DNA from: Icerya purchasi
Taxonomy: Eukaryota > Arthropoda > Insecta > Hemiptera > Monophlebidae
Length of the DNA: 64,000 nt
Assembly: GCA_039619475.1 (NCBI GenBank)
Contig: CM077115.1
Coordinates: 557,596,374-557,660,373 of the forward strand
Direction: 5' to 3'
A program made the translations under genes and the position numbers. Position 1 is the stretch's first letter. Each line of letters starts with the position of its first letter. The notes under the pieces are model-generated. The model saw nothing but the letters and a program-made list of their open reading frames with translations, was not told the DNA's origin and made no database searches. Shown piece by piece: positions 33,863 through 44,887 of the stretch.

Positions 33863-34789
33863 GTTAACCTATCGGTTCTGCAAAAGTATAAGTACTACGG
33901 CATGTCAGAGCAACTTACCCAAGACGCGTGTGAAACAATAAGACAGTACAGCAACGCTATCCAATGTTATACAGATGGGGCCACAGCAGCACCCGTCGAG
34001 GGGATGTCACCAACTGCGTGCGCTTTCGAAGTGAAGGGAGCAATAACAACCATCCGTCTGAATGATTACTGCTCAATCCTAGATGCCGAATTATATGCAA
34101 TACGCTTATGTCTGGAAATGATCCTGGCGTCCACAGAGGCAATCCATGACATCCTATTGATAACAGATTCATTAGTAGCGGCTAAGATGTTAGGAGGGGG
34201 AGCCCCGGGGAGGGGGTTAACAAACCACGTCTTGGCACTCATCATGAGGCTACAATCGAAGGGATATAATCTAGTAGTGCTATGGGTCCCAAGTCGCGCG
34301 GGAATCCCAGGAAATGAAAGGGTTAACACAGCAGCTCAATCAACCATTACAGCTCCCAGTCCGCAAAGCATACTTGGGCCCCCTCAAATATCAGAAGCTG
34401 TAAAAATACAAATAATGGAACAGTGGAAACAAGAACACATCTCCAACCCATCCCACCTCCAGAATATAAAGAAATCCGTAGAGCCATGGTGGCCTCCCCA
34501 GGGGACCTTACGAGTTTATCATCGCGCGCTCAACCGTTTACGCCTGGGCCACACGCGACTATCCCACGACTACCTGTTGGAAGGCGCTCATCCTCCAACC
34601 ACGTGTCCTTTCTGTCGCGCACAAGAGCCACCGGCGGTTGAGCACATTCTCATAAACTGCCCTGCATTCCAATCCTCTAGAACGAGACACGGATTTGATA
34701 ACCTCAGCTATGTTCTCTCAAACTCAGAAGCGAACCAAAGTGCAGTCTTCCAGTTCGTCAGGGACAGTGGATTAGCGGCATTCCTGTAA
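33863..34789 (+). pseudogene. RNase H C-terminal domain of a truncated non-LTR ORF2
   Basis: The frame is open from the element start. The ATG at 33902 is internal and not a true start. Counting from it: RNase H blocks CYTDG (D25), DAEL (E63) and ITDS (D89), then WVPSRAGIPGNERVN (129-142). In the last block the usual His is Arg132 and the usual final Asp is Asn142, so nuclease activity is probably impaired. A conserved RLRLGHTRLSH block (212-222) and a zinc-finger-like tail C235-X2-C238-X9-H248-X4-C253 follow. Endonuclease and RT domains are absent through truncation. In the parent element RNase H would remove template RNA after first-strand synthesis. It belongs to the I/LOA/Jockey RNase H-bearing group and shares the tail layout with the intact element at 55502. 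Confidence 0.85.
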
Positions 34790-34800
34790 CCGGAGACTCT

Positions 34801-34835
34801 CGGGCCGTAATAGTCTAGATATTATACACGGCCCG
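34801..34835 (+). other. 3' UTR stem-loop
   Basis: CGGGCCGT (34801-34808) pairs perfectly with ACGGCCCG (34828-34835) around a 19-base AT-rich loop, 30 bases before the poly(A). It is a candidate for the RNA structure recognised by the element RT. Confidence 0.6.
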
Positions 34836-34878
34836 GGGTCTAACCACGGTTTGAAAATTTTAATAAAAAAAAAAAAAA

Positions 34879-34890
34879 AATACAAATGTT
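34879..34890. repeat. TSD of the 33863-34880 insertion, right
   Basis: AATACAAATGTT, the partner of 33851-33862. Confidence 0.85.
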
Positions 34891-34992
34891 AGTCAATAAT
34901 GCTTTCATTTTGTTTGTACCTCGTATCTTAATATGTAAATAAACGTTTCTTTTCTTTTTCTATACTGTTCGCATTGCTCATTCTTTAACACA

Positions 34993-35388
34993 TTACAAAA
35001 ACAATGATATATTATGAAACAGTGCTACTGCGACGTTTGGACTTTTATTTAGCTTTATACACATTCCGAATTTCCCTGGCTTTAATGAACCGATTTCTAG
35101 TATATAATTTAGGGCCGTATCTGAGGAGGGGTTTTTAGGGTTCACCCACTCCCCCAAATGGTTACGAAATAATAACAACTGGTTCAGCCATTCTTCTTCC
35201 TCTCTTTCCATATTGACTGTTGTAAAAAAGTTTCTCTGTCGAAAACTAACCTTTCTAAAAGTTTTACCATTCTTCGAGAATGTTGGTGCAAGTTCTCCAG
35301 AAAATGATAACTTGCTTGCATTGCCTACGGTAATGGTGGATTGGTTACCACCACCTGGAGTAGTTAAATGATTTTTCTTTTCCATCAT
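34993..35388 (-). CDS. Unrecognised 131-codon frame, probably transposon-derived
   Basis: One of the longest frames outside the retrotransposons, starting ATG at 35388. It is hydrophilic, with a Ser/Thr/Gly-rich start, a TFRKVSFRQRNFF basic segment and an acidic REEEEW patch in the middle. There is no signal peptide, membrane segment or motif that I can name. Upstream on the minus strand (35400-35800) there are further broken open pieces in other frames, for example one reading SPVKSMLDGDRVTNPG, suggesting a larger decayed ORF. It could be the N-terminal part of an element ORF1, but this is only inference. A host exon is less likely. Confidence 0.25.
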   Translation of the reverse strand: MMEKKNHLTTPGGGNQSTITVGNASKLSFSGELAPTFSKNGKTFRKVSFRQRNFFTTVNMEREEEEWLNQLLLFRNHLGEWVNPKNPSSDTALNYILEIGSLKPGKFGMCIKLNKSPNVAVALFHNISLFL

Positions 35389-35930
35389 GCTTTCCAGTTG
35401 AAATAAATATATTGTGCTCAGCCATATTCTAGCTGAAACCGAAATACTGTCAAGATTGTTTGTCTTGGAGGGTAGTAGCTCTACTCATCAGAGCTGTGGA
35501 ACGCCGCCATTGACCATTTATTACATTTCGTCTGTCGTCGTCCTAGAGTAATAGACCTGCCTCATCTATACCCAGTCTATGAAGGCCTTTCTACAGTATA
35601 ATTGCCCTTCATAGACCCCCATTTTACACTCTTTTGTTTGTCAATCATGACTTCCACCAGGGTTGGTTACCCGATCTCCATCAAGCATTGACTTAACAGG
35701 AGAACCTCGTGAAGGCGTGTGTGGGGTAGAAGTGGAGAGGCTACAACAAACCTCTTGAGCGTCTGTATATTGCGCATCACATTTCCTGGAGTTTCCCCCA
35801 TTTTTATATATATATACTTATGTTCATGTATTTGTCGATGCTTATTATTTATTTATTTTTTGAAGTGATCCTAATGTTATAATCGTTATGGAAAAATTTA
35901 TTAAAATTACCAACCGTTTCAGAGTAACTC
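35389..35930. other. Probable decayed ORF, minus strand; otherwise unassigned
   Basis: Broken open stretches lie upstream of the 131-codon frame, with a short TATATA run at about 35803-35816. No domain identified. Confidence 0.3.
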
Positions 35931-35935
35931 CGTGG

Positions 35936-35965
35936 TATTATATTACACCCAGCGGTAATATAATA
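35936..35965. repeat. Perfect 11-bp inverted repeat
   Basis: TATTATATTAC (35936-35946) and GTAATATAATA (35955-35965) are exact reverse complements around an 8-base ACCCAGCG loop. The word TAATATAATATCRTGC recurs at about 36042-36058. Confidence 0.7.
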
Positions 35966-36229
35966 TCGTGCGTAATTGTAATTCCGAAACATTTCGGTAT
36001 AATATCTCTATTGCATTATAAGTTGTACTTGTTTTATTATTAATATAATATCATGCAAATAGAAAATATGTTTTTTTTTAGCACAGAACATGCTTTAGCC
36101 GTGACCTGACTAGCAGAAAACGTCACACTAAAGTGGAAAAATAATAAAAATACAGCCTTTTCTTCTAGTTGTCTTAAGTCAGTCGTGTTCGGACCGAGAG
36201 AATCTCGATGTGTTACTTAGTTCAAACGT

Positions 36230-36790
36230 GAAAAAGTGCGAGCTGGGTGAGTCACCATGTACGAAAAAGAAGACTGCACGCTATTTTCAACTTTGCACAT
36301 TCTGATGAGATTTGACAAACAGTCGTTGTCCATTGATAGAAATAATACGGTCAGTGGGGAATGTGGGGATATTTGCGTCATCGAAAGTACTATAAACGAT
36401 CAGCGAGTTCTATTTGTGACTGTTTCCATTTCGATTGACGATATTGAAGATTTCTTCGAGTTAAATTTATTGGAATACATATCTAAAATATAGTATTAAA
36501 ATTGTTAACGTGTAATCTAGAAGAGAGAATACGACACACAATACACATACTTCTATCAGTGGATAACGCGCAATCTTAAGAAACCTGAAAATCGGCGATT
36601 ACTTCGGTTCATGGAAGAATTCTTTGGATTGCAACTCAAAACGAATCCAGCTCTACTAACTACTCATGGGGGATCGTGCATCGATTTGACCTTCGCTCAT
36701 CACGTCGACAAAATTGATTCTAAAAATTAAACACAAATTACTTTAGCTATCATAGCACATGTCCATTACTTCTAAGGATCACGTGACACA
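36230..36790 (+). pseudogene. Endonuclease/exonuclease/phosphatase (EEP) domain remnant
   Basis: The plus strand reads GECGDICVIES (about 36357-36390), then RVLFVTVSISIDDIEDFFEL. After frame changes come RLLRFMEEFFGLQLKTNPAL (about 36594-36650), GGSCIDLTFA (about 36667-36696) and NYFSYHSTCP (about 36738-36768). This series matches the EEP endonuclease ORFs that are very common in arthropod genomes (GDIC-x-x-E, F-x-EKFGL, TT-x-x-G-x-x-IDxxF, YFSYHKP). Such domains occur in non-LTR elements and in Helentron-type elements; no helicase or Rep part is seen here. The catalytic GDFN block region is lost. It is a broken fragment. Confidence 0.6.
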
Positions 36791-38648
36791 AGTATAAAAA
36801 AAATTTTAAATAAAATCTTTAACATTATTTTCTTTCGAATTCAAGACGTTAATTATCGCATTTTCAATTTTAACATATCGCACAGAAACAGTTGAAGTAT
36901 CAGAGATATTAACAGACAGCAAACGAAGCATGTTCCATGTTTTTGGAATTTTAACTTTAGGCTCTACACAGAGAGCATTGGGGGTCCGGAGGTCTCCAAC
37001 AGCGAGGTACTCTGCGCTGTTTTTTTTTTTTATAAATTCTGTTTCAATTATAAAGGAAAGTGTGTTTTTTTTTTTTTTTTTTTTTAACTGCTTCCAGTAT
37101 ATGCGCATAGTTATAAATAGTAGTAATTTGTTTATTTCGATTTATCAACTTTCATTGGATTTCTCGGTGTGAAGAGATACACAAACAGCTAATTAAAAAA
37201 GAAAAACTTCAATCATTTTCGTCGAACCCTGATTTTGTTCGCAATAGCTTAGTCGAAATTCGTAAGGGAAAATTTATCTTCAATATGTAATATTTCATTG
37301 ACAACAGGCCAAATAGAGTTACATCGCGCGAAGATAACGGACTTTGGTTTTGTATGGCGCTGGTTGAATCACAGACATGCCTAGTCGCTGGCGAAATTTG
37401 AGTTATTCGTCTGTCGGAATCAAAATTATATGGACGGATCTCGGATGCGATACGCGGTTATTGTATCCTGATGAATGCGGCACTATTGCCAAAATCGAGT
37501 GTGATTTCTTTAATTCGAATTCCTCGAGTGCAAGTGTGAAATGCTGTTTGGCGCCATTTTTCGTGATTTTAAACTGACGGTCGGCTTGTCATGTGGGAAA
37601 CGTGATTGATTCAGTTGATGCCCGGATCCGCGTGGGGTTAAATTAAATGCGTCGCGTACTGCGTACGAGCGATTTTTCTTATGCCCGGCCAGCGACGGTT
37701 TTTGTTGCAGATGAATCGTACGAAATTAATCACAGATGGTTGCGAATTAAAAGTAAAAAACGACCGAAAACGAATTCGCCCTTTGAAGAACACCTGCTTG
37801 TCGGCCGAATGGGCGTTACGAATTCTTTTACGCCGATTCTGCCAGTTCGTCACCGCCGCCGCGTTCGCCGCCTTCTCCTCGACGGAGGGGGAATGCACGA
37901 TAAACATCAATTTGATGAAGCACGATGATTATTATAGAAGACGCGGGTGTGATGGCGATCCGTATGGCTGATGCGTATCCGCCGTCGCTATGTGCATGAT
38001 GATCTGTGCAGCGCAGATTACCGTTGGATGTGAGCAATATAACGTTAAATGATGTGTTCCTCCGGATGGTGCGATGTTGTAGACTCTTTTTCTTCCTTGC
38101 TTCGTCTTCTTCAGATACCTCTTTTTAATATCTAATAATAGTGATAATAGTATGATGCGTCTGTCATTAAGAAACCCATCGCGTCAAGTCGCCACTAGAC
38201 AACTTACCTGTACAGCTGGCGTTGCATTCGACCAGTTTGTAGACTTTGATTATTTTTATTAAGCGATTCACGCCTTTTTTCTATTGCACCGGGTCAAGAC
38301 ACCTTTTACCGATGTGTGAATCCCGTCGGTGCCTTCATACAGTTCCCCGTGCTACCATGTTCGCTTCTGAAATTAATTTACCGAAAAAGCGCGACATTCG
38401 TCGTATGCTATTTAACAATTTTTGCCATGTCGACGAATTAATAATATAATTTCGAGTTAGCTTCCGAGATTTAATCATTTCAAATCTCTTTATCATCGAC
38501 GGGAATTCTGGAATGTGTTTTATTCAAATTAAATTAAACCGATGGTATTTTGATACTATAAAGCTAAGTTGAAAGCAAAAAAAAAAACAAAACAACCAAA
38601 TACGAACTTACAATGGGAGATGTTTTGTACAGAGTTTTGGATAAGGCT

Positions 38649-38682
<34 letters not shown>

Positions 38683-38782
38683 ATGAAGAGATAGCCATGG
38701 TTTCTGCATAATTATTTAATAATTATATAATAGTATTCCTATATTCAGTATTAATATAGATGATTTATAATTTTTTTTATAG

Positions 38783-38816
<34 letters not shown>

Positions 38817-40740
38817 CCAAGGACTGGTCTCCCGTTCCTTCGGATTTTAAATTATTTTACTTTGTAAATTTTCATTAGACTACAGCGTTCACACGTATTT
38901 TGAATACGTCAATCAAATTAAAATATATGAAAAACTAAAACCGCTAACACCCGGTAATATACATATACATATGTATATGGAATATGTTAAATTTAATTAT
39001 TTTTAAAGTATATTATAACAGTATTTATTTTTTTAAATGTAATGACATTTTTTTTTTTTTTTTATTAGAATCTAAGCAATAATATATTAAGTCAATGTTG
39101 TTATAATTTTGGGGATCTTATGTTTTTCCTATGTTCTACCGATTGAAGGAGAATATTACCGTTGTCCGATTATTCGGGAATAGAATTTGACTTCTTACTT
39201 TAGCTAAAGAAGTTTATTTGTACAGTTTGTTCGCAATTCCAAATTCCGTTTCTTCGTTAGCTTTTTTCGCTTTGTTGATTTTGATTTAATTCTCGAAGCA
39301 AAATGAGAATAATTTGATAATTTAACTTCGATTTAAAAAAGCCTGATTTGGGCTACCCCCATCACTCGCTTGTACATTGAACATTATAACACGAGTGAGT
39401 AATAAATAAATGTTATTAAACAACCGCGAGTTCAAAATTTAGACCTACTACGGCGGTCCATTTTTGAGTTAAGAGAAAAATTCTATGAAATCCTCCGCGA
39501 GAAGAACTGTTGTGTACTTTTAACTCGACCGATTGTAACCAAAAAGGCAGAGATGCACAACTAATGTTAAAAAAATTCCTAAATTCAGAATTTCTGCGAC
39601 TAACGGTTTTTGAATTATGCGTGATACATATACGTCACGAAAAACGATTTAAAAGTAGATCCACAGGTAGAGTAGTATGTAGTCAAAACGAATATTTCTG
39701 ATGAAATGTGAGTGTCGAAATAATGTGCGCAAATACAGAACTTGCCCAACAGAATGGATATATCATGCATTGAAAATGTCGCATTAAAGGAATTAGAAAA
39801 CGAGATTAGAGTTTAATTTTTTTTAAATCGACGACGGGACTAAAGTTGTTTTTTTTCAGTTTATAGTTCCAACTGCAGCTCGTGTCGGAATTTATCGCGC
39901 TCGTTTATGGTCATTTTGTAGTTTACCCGAAAGAATGCGTTTAGTTCATTAAGAGTTATTCGAACTGTATGGCAAAAAAAAGGGTCGTAACCAAATTAAC
40001 ACTAGCAGCCTTGTCGTTCACAGTTCACTCGTTTTGCTGTGTAACAGTATCCGATTTTGAGGAGGCTAAATTAATGGAAATATTTCCAACTATTTCTCCA
40101 ATCCTCTCGATAATATCGAGAACAACGACTATGGTGCCGGCATTTACCGTTAATTCAGCCCCGAGGCAGATGTGTAACGTACGGGGATTCGATTCTTGCC
40201 TATGGAAAGCACGAGAGCAGAACCTTCCTATCGCGAAACATGCACGCTGCAGATAGCTTGCTCTTTTCCATCTTCTGCTTTATTTACTTAAAAAGCAACC
40301 CGGTGAAAATATTTCAAACACATGACCGGGCAGCACTAATTTGCATCGTTAATTGAATGAAACGCCAACAGTTCGGTGCACTTCCAATCTCGGCAGCGTT
40401 GTTATATCGCCGGACATGATCTGTCCCCGTAACTGCCGTGCAACATGGCCCAACACATCGACATCGACGTGCTTACGGTTGGCTGCTGCAACCGCTTTCT
40501 CGGCCAATCACTGCTCTATCGTCCAAGCTACTTTACTTTGAAAATGAAACTTTATATCTGACCGCTGATGTCCAACTTTTTTCTTTCTTTTTCTAATCGA
40601 TTCTATCGGTTTTTCCGGTTTTTTTTTTTTTCTTTTTTTTTATTTATTTTTCTTTATTATCGATTTATTTTTACCGTGCTATTCCGAACCGTAAATTTTA
40701 CAAGAGTCAACCGGTCGCAGGAAAAAAAACCACGTTAAAA
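36791..40740. other. Unassigned; GC-richer stretches and simple repeats
   Basis: 37300-38500 and 39900-40560 are GC-richer. At 37638-37971 three frames on two strands are open together, which points to base composition rather than a gene. Poly(T) at about 38651-38681; (TA)n at about 38787-38816. No recognised domain, RNA gene or element. Confidence 0.35.
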
Positions 40741-40773
40741 GTTTGCAGTGTCGAGAAAATATATAATACATAT

Positions 40774-40777
40774 ATGC

Positions 40778-40833
<56 letters not shown>
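40774..40833. repeat. (TA)n microsatellite
   Basis: About 29 TA dinucleotides, the longest AT run in the window. Confidence 0.95.
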
Positions 40834-40834
<1 letters not shown>

Positions 40835-41636
40835 GAGATGCATATTTTAATTCGCGACAATTTCAAGTCGTTGGGATCTCTTTAAAGGAGTTTGGAAAAC
40901 AAAAACTGACAAATTTCGTTTTTCTGCCGAACAGGATAGTTAAACGCTTTCTATTTATGTCGGTGATCGGTGAATTAAAAAATAAAACACACCGGTTTTT
41001 TAACTTTTTTTTTTGAACTTGCCAGAAAGATCTCGTTTTAATTAACCTGTCTCAATTCTATTTACATCTTTGCGATTATTGCGCTACGGCATGTTATTGA
41101 AACTTTGACTCAGAGTGACATTCATTAAATTAAATTCGTGAGTTCTTAAAAGTGTTGATTTTTTTCGAAACTAATTTGCTCGGATCATGATGCGAGTTAA
41201 AGGGCACCGATCTTTCTCTGATGGCTGCGGATTTGTGATAAATGATTAATAGGTCGGCGTTGCCGGCACGGTAAAACATTGTTTCCGTGTTTTGTATTCG
41301 GAATTCTAATTGCGCCAGTGGCGGACGATGGAAACAATTGCGGTAAATCTAAAGAGTCGATAAGTAATATTTCCGGTTCAACAGATACGCCGCACATACA
41401 CCATCGCCGCCATTAACATCTTCCGTTATTTTTTTAAACCGAATTCCTCCATTCTGGATGCGCTCACATATTGTAGCGCCTAGTACGCATCGCTGATTTT
41501 ATCTGTCCTCCTCCCGCTAGCACACACACACATATCTCTAATCTCTTCTCTATTGCCGCTAATCGGAATGCAGCAAAGTCGTCTCTTCGTTTACATTGCA
41601 TATCCTCACGCTCTTTCTCGGCCTTTTACTTTGCCC

Positions 41637-41681
<45 letters not shown>

Positions 41682-42175
41682 TGTATCCGAATAAGTATGG
41701 CGAATTATTTCAAATTTTCCACTAAAATCCGGCTTCCGATTATTCATTAATAATTTTTGTGGAATACAATATACTTGCGCGGAGAGGGGTTATATCATTT
41801 TTTTTCAATACGATTCCCCTGTTTTGTTTTAAATTTTGAATTTCACCTTTAAAACGGTTTTTGAGGTCGTTTTAAATTCAATGTTGTATATTCTGGAAAA
41901 TTTTTTCCGTTTTTCTCAAAAACGTAGTAATCGATTACTTTAAAAGATTGTCCTAAAATTTTAACTGTGATGTGGTTTATCTTCCGATTATTGAAGTTTA
42001 CATGTCATGCCGTCCCTGAGGAACTTTATTTGATTTTTGTTTTTTTTTCCCCCGTTTCTTTTAAATCGTTTTATTATCATTTTGTATAAGTATATTCCGA
42101 AAAAACGAAAATAGGTTAAAAATGTTTAATAGAAATACGTAATCTAATAAAATCAAATTTCAAATTTCAAATCAA
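40834..42175. other. Unassigned sequence
   Basis: Contains a second (TA)n run at about 41648-41679. No domain or repeat copy recognised. Confidence 0.4.
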
Positions 42176-42260
42176 ATTTTTATTATTATTATTGTTACAT
42201 TGAATCCATCTTGCGCAATAATACGCGAGTGATGGGTTACGTACGGAAATTATCCAGCAA
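42168..42260 (-). mobile_element. 3' end of a non-LTR element with (ATT)n tail, copy 1
   Basis: On the plus strand, ATCAAATTTTTATTATTATT is followed by AATCCATCTTGCGC and a GCGAGTGATGGG word. The same order of words occurs at 51976-52052. On the minus strand it reads as a 3' UTR ending in TAA-type repeats. Only this short part is supported. Confidence 0.45.
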
Positions 42261-43643
42261 CTGTAATGAAATTTATAAACTATGCAGTGAGCTTTTCTAC
42301 ACAATAAGAAAAACAAAATACAAAATCTACAACAAAAATTATGTAAAATATGCGTTTTATGATTCAATAAGTATGCATGCTGTATGTGCGGAAAAATGTA
42401 ATCGTTAATGAGGAACGGTATATAACATTTGTAGAAATAAATTTAGTAACCCGTGATTCCTAGTGATACAAATAGCTCAGCGAATGAAATTTGAAAAACA
42501 GCGCACTTAATTCGTAAAAAGGACGGAACAAAAATCCTCGCTCGGCTACATTGTACACCGAAACAATCCCCGCCGAAGGATTCATTCCGAATCGCTTTCG
42601 CCAAAATGAGTCGACCCCTGCGCGGAATAACACTATTACTTCTTGTATTCCTTTTAAGTTGCGCATGCAGACCGTATCTATTCTATTCCTCGTATACACT
42701 CACGTGCATCTATGAAGCTTATTGAGTTTTTTTAATTTTTGCGGAGATAATCATATAGTTTCAACTCATAATCTCCTTCCGATAACCGGCTACAGTTCGG
42801 CATATCGTTTTGAACGTTACGCGATAAAACGTATTTTCCTGAAAGTTCTCGAGCAATGATTTCTTTTTTTTATATCTTTTTCGTGAAATTTATCTGAGAT
42901 ATATAATCTTAAGAAAATTCGCCTAAAGTTTACTTGTTGTTGGGGCCTCATTTTAGAGTGCGGGCCGCTAAATTTAATGCGGGCAGAATTCAATAGAAAG
43001 TGTAAAGGACAGATTATCTTTCAAAGCGGTTACATTCAGTATAGAAGTTTCGGGAAAAAAGCGCGGGAACGGTTTCTATTTTACGAATGTGACTTTTCTT
43101 AACAGTATTCCTTTACGACCACCACTTCACAATCACTTTTTACCTTCAGTAGATACCATCTGTAGCGAATAAAATATAAAAATTCCATCTTCCAATTCGT
43201 CCGCGTCACTGTCGTCCACTAGCCTTAGTGGTTCGTTGAGTGATTTTCCGCATTTTGGTTCTGAATGCCGGCCTAGCTACTACCTACGTCTTGAAGTTCC
43301 GGTTCACTAGCTGGGAAATGTTTTCCCTTTTTAGCTTTCGACATCGTCGTGCTCGAAGTATTTAACATTTCGAAAAATCCGCTATAATTATGTTTTTGGG
43401 AGAGTACGCATTATATCGTCAATGTTCAATAACTCAGTTACATTTTGTGCATTGTAGAGCATTTGTAATTAATATACATTTTAAACACCGCCGAACATTG
43501 TCTAATATGTTTTATAATTCGGTACATTTTTAACATCACCTAATGTTTCGGTTTAATACAAATTTGCTGCATTTCGATTTTTTTCCATTAATTGCAGAGA
43601 AAAGAATGATTAAATCAGAGATTAATTTATACGTACATATGCA

Positions 43644-43655
<12 letters not shown>
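42261..43655. other. Unassigned sequence
   Basis: No feature recognised; GC slightly raised at 42480-43300. Confidence 0.4.
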
Positions 43656-43659
<4 letters not shown>

Positions 43660-43679
<20 letters not shown>

Positions 43680-44510
43680 GGTATCATCCGGATTTAAACC
43701 CATATCATATATTTTTTAAATTAAGTCTATACCTTATTTGGGAGAGGGGGTACGCCAACGAAGAGCAAGAGCTCAATCAACCGAGAAATCAAAAGAATAG
43801 CTCAAAAGGAACATAATTTTAATCTAGTGCGAGATAAACTGAATAAAAGAAGCCAGAACAGGAACAGCCGATAAATAAGAAAGGGAATGAGAGACCATAA
43901 AAGGCATTATATGGATTAGAAAGATCTAGATCCAGAAGTTGAGAATAGAAGAGAGAACGCTCCGCGGAAGGTACATTCGAACATGATTGGACATCTACAA
44001 AAAAAAAAAAAAAAAAGAATCGTCGGTGTGAAGAGGACACAAAGGAAACCAAGGGAGAAAGCTACGATCGAAACGAAGACGGAGGGAAAGTTAAAGAGAA
44101 GGAAACTTGTCAAACCGATAGATGAAGGTAAAAGCTGAAGAGAAAGATAAAAAGAATTCGAATTGGAGAAAAGGAAAAAATATTTTATTTTTTTTTTATT
44201 TTGATTTATGGGTTCGTCAACATGGACACTGGCCCAAGAACAACAGAACAGAGGGGCAAGAGAGACTCAGATCCTTACTTGATCAGAGATAGCCGACAGA
44301 AAAGAATCGAAGGAAGGGAGAGAATGAATGCAGCACAGTATGGAGTGGGAAAACCGATTTGTAAAAGGAAGGAATAAAAAGAAAAGGGAAAAGTAAATAC
44401 CATTCCATAATCTAAAGTGGAACAGTCTGGATATACTTGTATGATTAATATTGTGAGTAGGACTTTGGAAATCCTACCAAAAAAATTATGTCCTTTTTTT
44501 TTCATTTGCT
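43660..44510 (-). mobile_element. Decayed non-LTR element with poly(A) tail
   Basis: The T-run 43660-43679 is the probable tail on the minus strand. Within 44275-44505 the minus frame carries a QVYPDCSTLDYG block, matching the RT thumb (x-x-x-x-LDYG). The purine-rich plus strand and overall style resemble the decayed element at 20138-21700. An internal 19-A run (43999-44017) and many stops break it. The RNase H part is not recognisable. The 5' edge is at about 44510. Confidence 0.45.
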
Positions 44511-44691
44511 AATACGAGAGCACACTGCTTGCCATCATTTCTCTTCCCTGTATGCAGACTGGCTAGGTGGTGTGATGCCGACCAATAAAAAAAAGAAAAA
44601 TATGAACCTTATTTTTGTTTTTTTAAACTACTCCGTTAGACTAATACAAACTTAATCGCGGATCCGGGTTTTCCCGCAGGACAGTATTGAC
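44511..44691. other. No recognised feature
   Basis: Short spacer between the decayed element and the minisatellite. Confidence 0.4.
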
Positions 44692-44853
44692 GGATATTTT
44701 AAATAAGTACGAATATTTTAAATAAGTACGAATATTTTAAATAAGTACGGATATTTTAAATAGGTACGAATATTTTAAATAAGTACGGATATTTTAAATA
44801 AGTACGAATATTTTAAATAAGTACGGATATTTTAAATAAGTACGGATATTTTA
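44692..44853. repeat. 19-bp minisatellite, 8.5 copies
   Basis: Eight full units of GRATATTTTAAATAAGTAC (44692-44843) plus a partial ninth. They differ almost only at the second base (G or A), with one AGG variant at about 44762. Near-identity implies recent expansion. Confidence 0.97.
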
Positions 44854-44864
44854 TTCCAGTTATT

Positions 44865-44887
44865 ATAAAAAAAAAAAAAAAAAAAAA
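44865..44887. repeat. Poly(A) tract
   Basis: About 18-20 A, then AATAAAAATAAAA, directly downstream of the minisatellite. Confidence 0.85.

Larger units (their letters stand above)
33863..34880 (+). mobile_element. 5'-truncated RNase H-type non-LTR insertion (1,018 bp)
   Basis: Bounded by a 10-12-bp TSD, with an open frame from its first base, a short 3' UTR with a strong stem-loop, AATAAA and a 16-A tail (34865-34880). The 5' truncation and TSD are the hallmark of target-primed reverse transcription. The open frame is unbroken, so the insertion is much younger than its neighbours. Confidence 0.9.

Noticed and set aside
33957..34641. Frames on both strands inside the RNase H insertion
   Set aside because: Shadow frames of the real RNase H coding frame.
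37638..37971. Overlapping 90-96-codon frames on both strands
   Set aside because: Simultaneous open frames reflect GC-rich composition. None shows a known motif or splice-supported structure.
39969..40256. 95-codon plus-strand frame with a hydrophobic N-terminal segment resembling a signal peptide
   Set aside because: No family resemblance and no evidence of a gene around it.
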